Positions 56,098-64,000 of a DNA stretch of 64,000 nucleotides are shown here, in pieces. The notes beneath the pieces are model-generated. The model was not told where the DNA came from, ran no database searches, and saw nothing but the letters and a program-made list of their open reading frames with translations. The DNA comes from Aralia elata (Eukaryota; Streptophyta; Magnoliopsida; Apiales; Araliaceae): NCBI GenBank assembly GCA_034770075.1, contig CM068379.1:19901506-19965505 (forward strand). Direction: 5' to 3'. The translations under genes were made by a program, and so were the position numbers. How positions within the stretch are numbered: position 1 is the stretch's first letter; each line of letters begins with the position of its first letter.

Positions 56098-57889
56098 TGA
56101 TGAGTACATAATATTCGATTATTTTCATTCTTTTATGCTTAATTTAGTTGCATGTTATCTGTTATATAAGTTGATTTAAGGTATTTATTAATTTTAGGAA
56201 GAATTTGGTATAATTCTGCAAATGTGGGTTATAATGATGAGTTTTATGTTATTTTGCAGATATACTCTACGATCTCTGAATGAGAGCTCTACGTTCGTAG
56301 TGTTAAAGAAGCAGTTTAGCAGCTCTATGATCGTAGGAAGGCTAGACGAAGTTGTTCGACGATTCCTAGTTGCACTCTACGATTGCTATGATTCACTCTA
56401 CGACCAGACTTTCTGTTCGATGATTTGCGTGCTCTACGACACAATACTCTACGAAAGGCTATTCTACTCCACGTTTTTAGCTCAGTGGCTAAGTTGTTCT
56501 ATGGCTGACGAAGTTTACTCTATAATTCCGAGAGGAAAGTTCCACTCTACGATCAGTCACTCTATGACTGCATGTCTATCCTACGAAATGCTGGTGCAGA
56601 GTGTTACTCTGCGGTTTTGGTCAACTAGCATATTTTTGAATTAGAGTAGGATTTGAGACATTGGAGCTTAAAGATATGATTCCTAATATGATTTGGAGAT
56701 AGACTTGTGATCAAAAAGGAAGTTAACCCTAATATGGAGATTCAAGTCAAAGTCGATAAGGAAACTACATCTGATTATGGAAATAGAACCTGATATGGGA
56801 TCTGAGTCAAAGATCAATATGGAAATTGAGTACAAGCTGATGCCAAATTAGAAAAGGAAATTGAAGAAGATATGGTTTTGGAAACTAAATTCTAATTTGA
56901 TAAGGAAGCTACTAAAAACTAGATTATAGAGGTTGACAAGGATTTAGAATCCTACCATATCTGCAGAGTGAAGACTTCCAAAGTAGAGTAGGAAATAGAA
57001 TTCTTCTAGGGTTTCGATGTTGTATAAATACTTGTTACTTGTATTCAGTAGCTAGGAGGACATACAACTTAAATCATATTTTGTTTACTAGCATGCCAGG
57101 CTAGTTTATTTCATTCAGTTCTAAGGGGATGTGGAACCTTATTTATAGTTAATAGTATAATTGAGTTTTATTATTAATTCCTTCTTACATGAGATTTATC
57201 TTGATAATCTGTTTTAATTGCTTGTATGTTATTTGGTTTAACTGATTTGGTTTTTGCAGGATTGAATTGGTTAACTAATATCATCTGCTAGATTAAGATA
57301 TAATATTAAGCAAACGATGTTGTATTTGATCATAGGTAGTGCTTAGTAATACATGATTGTGGACAAGCTTTTGAGTATTGCTAAGGTTATCAGGAGGCAA
57401 GTTAAATAATCTGCGATTGTATAATTGTTACTTGGAATAATCTAATTCTCTATTTCTTAATGCTTCTGTTATATTGAATCTTGACTGATAGTTTAGGGTT
57501 ATATAAATAGTTAGAGTTTAGTGGGGGCGATTCTCACACTAGATTTAAAATCTAAGGAGAATTTTGGATAAACTAACGATTGTTGTTATCTAGGGTTATC
57601 TTAACTGGATTACGCTGTTGCTATAAATTAGTGAAATTGAACTGAAGAAATGAAGTTTAAGTTATTTGGTTATCTTTATTAATTTAATCCTGCTTTCTTT
57701 AGTTAATTATAATTGATTTAAAACCCCCCAAACTTTTAATTACTGTTTTTAATTAGTTAGAAACATTAGGTTAAATTCAAAACACTATTATTCTTTGTGG
57801 GATTGATCCTTACTTACTACTGTACTTATTATTTGAATTCGTAGAGTGAAAGTGAGGTTAATTTTGAATTACTTGATGACAGCTTCCCA
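56098..57889 (+). repeat. 3' LTR of the Athila-type element
   Basis: Closely similar to 47687-49510 with scattered substitutions and a few indels (for example a stretch present near 49200 is missing near 57597). The CTCTACGA array is at 56263-56620. An open frame at 56222-56644 is an LTR shadow. Confidence 0.88.
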
Positions 57890-59708
57890 ATCAGCTGATT
57901 ATTTAAAACACAATTTAAAAGTAGTCAATGAATTAAAACTGTAGTTATTCAGTTCAGTTTCATCTTTTTACATGCAATGGATTAACTAAGTTTAACAATA
58001 TTTATCGTTCAATGAAATTAATAGTCCTAAATAATCGCTAATTATCCGAAATTCTCCTTAATTTTAAATCTAAAGAAACAATCGCCTGAGTAGAGCCTAA
58101 CTATCATACAACCTAGAACTATCAGTTTATATTTAATATAACAACGACATTAAAAATTAGAGAATTAGACTATTCCAAGTAATAATCACACAATCAGGAA
58201 TTATTGAACTTGTCTTCTAATAATCATGGTAATACTCAAACGTTTGACCACAATCATGTATTTCTAATCGTTACTTATGATCAGATACAATATCGTTTAC
58301 TTAATACTATATCTTAATCTAGTAAATGATATTAATCAGATTAATCTAACTGGCCACATTAAATCAATCAAATCAAATAGCATTCAATCAATTAAAACAG
58401 ATTGTCAAGAATAAATTTCATGTGAGAAGGAATAAATAATACAAACTTAATAAAACCATTAATTATAAATAAGGTTCAACATCCCTTAGAACTAAAAATA
58501 AGAACTTAACCTGACATGTCTTCAATCTTGCCTCCAAATCTAGGGTTTACAATTGCGCATCTAAGATGTCTTTAAAACTTGACTAGGCTATTTATACTCA
58601 TAGACTAAAGTCCTAAAGGTATAAGAAATAACAATCCAAATTGAAGTAGAATTGGATAAAAATTACAAAGCATGAAAATTTCCTGATGCCGACCTAGCTC
58701 TGCCGCGCGAGGATTTGCTCTTGAAACGGTGCTGACGCGCCATCCTTCTAGAGTTCTGAGTTTCTGCTTCAGCGCTGCTGCAACAATCACATAATCAGGA
58801 ATTAGACTATTCCAAGCAATAATCACACAATCAGGAATTATTTAACTTGTCTTCTGATAATCATAGTAATACTCAAAAGTTTGACCATAATCAAGTATTA
58901 CTAATCGCCACTTATGATTAGATACAATATCGTTTACTTAATACTATATCTTAATTTACCAGATGATATTAATCAGATTAATTTAACTGGCCACATTAAA
59001 TTAATCAAATCAAATAGCATGCAATCAATTAAAATAGATTATCAAGAATAAGTCTAATGTGAAAAGGAATAAATAATGCAAACTTAATCAAACCATTAAT
59101 TGTAAATAAGGTTCAACATCCTTTAGAACTAAAAATAAGCACTCAGCCTGACATGCCTTCAATCTTGCCTCAAAATCTAGGGTTTATAATTGTGTAGCTA
59201 AGATGTCTTTAAAACTTGACTAGAAACATCTATTTAAACTCCTAGAATAAAGTCCTAAAGCTATAACAAACAACAATCCAAATTAGGGTAAAATTGGATA
59301 AAAATTATAAAGCCTAAAATTTTCTTGATGCCGACCTGGCGCTGTCGCGTTAGGATTTGCTTTTGAAATGGTGCTGTTGCGCCATCCTTCTAGAGTTCTG
59401 AGTTTTTGCTTCGGCGCTGCCGCGCCGTATTTTGTACTAGAGTTAGCGCTGCCTCGCCACCCTTCTAGGGAAATTCCTTAACTCTGCATAACCGGCACTG
59501 CCGCGCCAATTTTCCTCTTTGACTTGGTGCTGCTGTGCTAACCATGCAGCAATTTGCAATTTATTCTCTCTTTCTTCTTTTCAGCTCCAATTCCTCATGA
59601 AATCAATAAACACTTGTAATAAAAATGTAATAAGTCCATATACACATAAAACATGTAATAAAAATAAATATAAAGGAATCAAAATTATAGAATATTATGC
59701 ACTCATCA
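57890..59708 (-). repeat. LTR of a second Athila-type element, minus orientation, with internal duplication
   Basis: On the minus strand it starts TGATGAGTGCATAATATTCT at 59708, after a GTGTGGGGGAATT tract. It contains a tandem duplication with period 637 (58164-58779 and 58801-59421). GC-rich palindromic motifs (GGCGCGGCAGCGCC and variants) recur about nine times between 58690 and 59540. A TATA-like TATAAATAG lies on the minus strand near 58595. The missing LTR end is at 47530-47686. Confidence 0.75.
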
Positions 59709-60820
59709 AATTCCCCCACACTGAGCCTTTACACGTCCTCGTGTAAACCAACACAAAGGTCATATTGAAATCATATGAATTCTATTTAACCAAACTATCA
59801 AAGTTTTAAATCAAGTATCAACCATGAATATCAATACTAATTAACAAAAAATTGATCAACACTTCATCAATCAATTCACAATAATAACCTCGTCATTCAC
59901 CACTTAACATCTCAAAATTAAAATGTATCCACACAAGTATCCTTCCCACGATCAACATACATGCCCAACTAAATTTATATGGAACAACAACTGCGCACAA
60001 CCAATTTATAACCCAAAACATATTTTTCTGCTACTCTTTTTCACCCAATAGAACCTTCAACTTTGAATTTTTATAGGTGATTGCATTTTATGCTCTATAT
60101 CACACTATACATATTCTTTTTTTCTTTTGTAAGTGATTGCGTTTTACGCTCCATCTCACTTCTTGTATGTGTTTATGGGAGAGTGTGTTTTACGCTCCAT
60201 CTCATCCTACCACATGATTTTGCACTTTTTCTATTTCCTTTAATTTTTCTCAAATTTTTCTTCTCTTTTTTTTCCTTTCTTTTTCTTTCACATGGCCATA
60301 TAAACAAAGCAATCAAATAAATAGTTCTGAATCATGAAATCAGGGTGCATAGTCAGATCCCACATTAAACTCAACCAAGTAAGCATGTATCTCATATTTA
60401 AGTACTCATGTAATACAAATTTAATTAAAATCAGTAAAATGTGGATCCCAACTTAGTTATCATCATTCATCAATCAATTAGGCATCAAACAAACTCTGCA
60501 AATCAGCACTAATTTTCATTCTACACCTAAAACCATTAAAAACTTAGCTAAATAAAACTAGTTTTTTAGGGGAAAATTTAAACTTTGAAGTAATTTTAAG
60601 GCAATGCATAAGCTAAAAACGAATTAACCTAAATCTAAACCACTCCCCGACACTAAAACCTTACATTGTCCCTAATGTAATAAAATTATACAAAGAAGAA
60701 GCAACTAATTGATATGCAACTATAAAATAAAATAAAAGGGATCAAAATCCAAATCTAAATTCTTGGGTTGCCTCCCAAGCAGCACATTTGTTTAACGTCG
60801 TTAGCCTGACGTCGATATTC
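59709..60820 (-). other. 3' internal non-coding region of the inverted Athila-type element
   Basis: Purine tract at 59710-59722 (minus strand). Repeated unit ATTGCRTTTTATGCTCYATM near 60081, 60137 and 60187, the counterpart of 55560-55730. Confidence 0.6.
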
Positions 60821-61570
60821 TCAGTCCTCATAAACTAGATTCATCGAATCCAGCAACTCCACATCCGCTATTGGAAATCCTTCATAGAAGGGTTTAAACA
60901 TGTGACCATTCACCTTGAATATCTTTCCTGTCTTTGCATTTTGAATATCTATAGCACCATGAGGAAATATATTCGTAATAACAAATGGACCCTCCCAACG
61001 CGAACACAACTTACCTGGAAATAATTTCAATATAGAATTGTAAAGGAGAACATTTTGTCCAATAATGAAAGTCTTCCTTAAGATTCGCTTGTCATGGAAA
61101 GCTTTTGTCTTATCCTTGTACAGTTTAGAACTCTCATATGCCTCATTCCTCAATTCCTCAAGCTCTGGTATCTGTAACTTTCTATTGCTCCCAGCTTGAT
61201 CCAAACTCATGTTGTATTGCTTAATCGCCTAGAAAGCCTTGTGCTATAACTCCACAGGAAGGCGACATGGTTTTCCATACACTATCCTATATGGTGACAT
61301 ACCAATAGGAGTCTTATATGCAGTTCTATAGGCCCAAAATGCATCTTCTAACTGTAGACTCCAATATTTTCTGTTCAGGTTGACTACCTTCTCCAAAATG
61401 GACTTGACCTCCCGGTTAGATACCTCAGCTTAGTCATTACTCTGCGGATGATAGGATGTAGAAACCCTGTGAAGAACATTGTACTTCTTGAACAAAGTTG
61501 CTAACAGCTTATTGCAAAAATGGGTTCCTCGATCACTGATAATGGCTCTTGGGGCTCCAAACCTGACCAA
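60821..61570 (-). pseudogene. pol: Integrase remnant of the inverted Athila-type element
   Basis: Minus-strand reading from about 61560: GAPRAIISDRGTHFCNK (second catalytic Asp), STSYHPQSN, then a stop where the Gln-Ala-Glu run is expected, AEVSNREVKSILEK (Glu), YRTAYKTPIGMSPYRIVYGK, and C-terminal SRWEGPFVITNIFPHGAIDI, ending at 60821. Three or more in-frame stops (about 61430, 61245, 61228). It is truncated at about 61570, where Copia sequence begins. Gag, RT and RNase H are not in the window. Confidence 0.88.
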
Positions 61571-61626
61571 TATGTTATGTTGGAAATCTGCACGAGATCG
61601 TTAAGTCCATTATCATAGGGGGAGAA
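61571..61626 (+). mobile_element. Last bases of a Copia internal region with polypurine tract
   Basis: CCATTATCATAGGGGGGAGAA just before an LTR-type TGTTATAAAG is the usual 3' end of SIRE/Maximus-like Copia elements. Only about 55 bases of this internal region remain next to the broken integrase. Confidence 0.55.
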
Positions 61627-64000
61627 TGTTATAAAGATCTGCATAAGATTACCATTATTCATTATATGTGATTTGATTGATTACAAAATGATAAGAAAAA
61701 CATTCATATTATTAAAGCCTTGTAAAGTCCTTAATGAAATACATATGTACAATGACTTAGAATGAAAAGATCAAATATGTTAGGTTGATCTAAATCGAAT
61801 TAATATCTATCTGATTAAAGCATGTTTGTAACATTAGGTATTGTAAAGTCCTTAAATGAATTTGATGTACAAGGACTTAGAATAGAAAAAGATCAAACTT
61901 GTTAGGTTGATCTTATGAGCTAAACTAGTACATGTAATAAAGCAAAGGCTAGACTGATTGTAAAACAAAGTAGAACTGCTAAAGCTATCATGATCGCAGA
62001 ACAGTTAGACAGTTCGAAGAACAGTCAGTAAAGGATCACAGAGTTTCCTCGGCATCGTAGAGTCTGCCAGGCAATCACAGAGTAAAGGCTCGGCAGGCGT
62101 TCTCGGAAACGTAGAGTTGGGCCAAGCATATACAGTCTCATCTCAGCATCGTAGAGTAACTCTGGTATGATCAAAGGGAAAACGTAGATTTGAGCATGTC
62201 ATCGCAGAACTTGCAAGGCAAACGTAGAGTGAAGATTGGCCAGTCGCAGCTGTCGCAGACGTAGAGTTGAGCTTGTCATCGTATAGTCTGTCAGGCTAAC
62301 GTAGAGTATGGCTCGGCGGATCAAGGAGCTTACTCGGAATCGTAGAGTGTGCACTACAGAGTAAAAACAAAGAGAAGATCGTTGAGTTGTCATGGGTTCG
62401 TAAAGTCAATGCAGTTAGTCACTCTACGACTCGTATGAACGATCTACAATCAAGCAACAACGTAGAGCAGTCTCTGTATGAGCTCTCAAAGTTAAAACAG
62501 CAATTCTCATAAAGACTACTAATTAAGCTGTTCATGAGCTATCCAACAAACGAAGATCTCAGAGTACATCTGAAGCATCAAGTCCTAACAAAGATCGCAA
62601 GGCAGCTCAAATACACTCTACGATCCCAACAAGACTATATGACTTGTACCTTTAGACAAGGTCATAGAGTAGGAAATCACCAACCAGATTAAGTGATCGT
62701 AGAGTTAAGCCAAAGACAACAAAGACACTCTGACAACCTAAACGAATCATCAAAAGATCATAGAGCAGTCCTCTATGATAAACACAGTGCAACAAAAGCT
62801 CAAACGAATATGCTCTGAGAACGTAAATCTCAATGGAGATCACATAGCATAAGGGGCACAAACTGTAGAATAGTATGAAGCACATTAAAGCGTAAAGCAA
62901 ATGCAGTCAGCCACTCTACGTACTCCAAGGCAGTACATATCATGCATAATCACAAGGCTTGTGTTGTGAAGCGAGAAGCTAACTCTACGATCAGAAGTAA
63001 CAGACTACATTATGAAGCAAGCACTCTACGATCAGGAACAATAAGGTACAAGCTAGTTGATCGTAGAGTAAGATGATGCAAGCAAGGATTGAAGATATCA
63101 AGAGCGTGCAGGATTAATATCCCAATATGAGCGACTGATTACTTAAATAAGATAAATAGGGAATCAATCTCAGTGGGATTCAAACAACCATGTTTACTGC
63201 ATCAAAAGTCAGTACACATGACTCCACTACCTTGGTACCAGTTATTGGATGCTGACTCAGCTATCACTAGCAGAATTCAAGAAGTAAAATATTCATTGAC
63301 ACAATAAACAAGTCTGTAGCAAGTAAGTCTCCAACAAAAAGAAGTGCAACAGGAAGATACCAATGACAAGTTTCCAATAGGAAGAAGATGAAGATCTACA
63401 TAAGAACAAACATCATTTAGATTGTAGTGTGTGTCTGTAGTGAACAGGAGTAAGAAAATAAAAAGAACACATCTGCTTGAAGCTTCACCAAAGGTATGCC
63501 GAAGGGCTGACATATGAGCTAAGAGTCGAATGACCAAGAAGCCAAGATCAAGAGTGACCAGAGCTGAAGGCAAATCTAGAAGAGCGACTTTATAACAAGC
63601 AATGAACACTCAGAGCTGAAAAGATAAAGAACAAAACTGGACAAGTCAACCAGTGTTCATCAAGAGTGATCATCTGCATCTACTATGTACCAGAAGAAGA
63701 AGAGCTTCAACGACCATCATCAGCATCATCCAAAAGAAGATCACAAATAGCCGCTAAGTACTTGAAGATGAAAGAGATCAAAGTTCATCTTGGCAGCACA
63801 ACCCAACAAACAATCAACATACTAAAGAGGGCAGAGCGTTCTTGTCTTAAGTGATTAAACAAAGTCAAGTTTGCTGGACTTATTGAGTACCAAAGGGTAC
63901 AAGAGATTCTAAGGCTGCTAGTCTTAGTCTACAGTGTTCCAAGGCTGCTGGCCTTGAAGAGTTCTTAGTGAACTGGAGTTCCAAGTTTGTTGGGCTTGAA
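61627..64000 (+). repeat. 3' LTR of a Copia (SIRE-like) element, cut by the window edge
   Basis: It starts TGTTATAAAGATCTGCATAA after the purine tract. At 61680-61915 two related units contain TTGTAAAGTCCTTAA and ACTTAGAATRRAAA. From about 62050 to 63070 the motif CGTAGAGT or its complement ACTCTACG occurs about sixteen times in both orientations. The right part (CAAGTTTGCTGGACTTATTG, AAGGCTGCTGGCCTTGAAGA) resembles the R/U5 region of SIRE-like LTRs. No gene is seen. Confidence 0.6.

Larger units (their letters stand above)
47687..57889 (+). mobile_element. Athila-type Ty3/gypsy retrotransposon (10.2 kb), both LTRs present
   Basis: LTRs at 47687-49510 and 56098-57889 start TGAYGAGTRCATAATATTCG and end AGCTTCCCA. 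A tRNA-Asp-type primer site follows the first LTR and a purine tract precedes the second. Between them lie gag, protease, reverse transcriptase, RNase H and integrase in gypsy order, all broken by stops. About 1.15 kb of non-coding sequence separates integrase from the second LTR. The flanking five bases (ATTAA, ATCAG) do not match well, so the target duplication is decayed or rearranged. It lies within an LTR of an inverted relative. Confidence 0.9.

Noticed and set aside
56222..56644. 140-residue open frame in the right Athila LTR
   Set aside because: It lies wholly in the LTR and follows the CTCTACGA array. The left LTR breaks it, so it is a chance frame.
63277..63609. 110-residue minus-strand open frame at the right end
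   Set aside because: No motif; it falls in the Copia LTR.

Overview
The window reads as AT-rich nuclear DNA from a flowering plant, most likely a eudicot. The evidence is a nine-exon serine carboxypeptidase gene with GT/AG introns, hairpins of the plant microRNA family miR169, and many plant-type transposons (Copia and Ty3/gypsy retrotransposons, FAR1-type Mutator elements, Stowaway- and hAT-like elements). I cannot name the species. About half or more of the window is transposon-derived, much of it nested.

Layout: 1-1009 is the 5' end of a Copia element on the minus strand (LTR, primer site, open gag running off the left edge). 1010-4460 is low-copy spacer with one fold-back MITE and a pair of miR169 hairpins (3481-3946). 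4678-25558 is a block of insertions: an LTR fragment, a MITE, a 12.5-kb Mutator-like element (5871-18378) that carries a peptide deformylase exon and was itself invaded by LTR-retrotransposon sequence, a fold-back element, and a 6.2-kb FAR1-type Mutator element (19358-25558) with a broken transposase and a convergent GRF zinc-finger gene. 26191-32440 is the one clearly intact host protein gene, an SCPL49-like serine carboxypeptidase on the minus strand; its nine exons join in frame to 502 codons.

32441-37800 is AT-rich spacer with small repeats and a 54-base poly-G run. 37845-44112 is a second, diverged copy of the miR169 pair plus carboxypeptidase segment: two more hairpins (41267-41708), then only the last carboxypeptidase exon, frameshifted (43941-44072), with a 1.4-kb hAT-like insertion (42511-43909) just downstream of it. 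A minus-strand Copia remnant (44113-47449) follows. A 10.2-kb Athila-type Ty3/gypsy element (47687-57889) appears to be inserted in the LTR of a related element in the opposite orientation (47530-47686 and 57890-61570). The right end (61627-64000) is the LTR of a Copia element.

The most interesting points are the duplicated miR169 clusters beside a carboxypeptidase gene with one live and one dead copy, the Pack-MULE-like capture of a deformylase exon whose metal-binding motif has lost a histidine, the two-gene FAR1/GRF Mutator element, and the short motif arrays in several LTRs, including one motif (CTCTACGA) shared by a Ty3/gypsy LTR and a Copia LTR. All family calls come from reading motifs by eye; no database or folding program was run.
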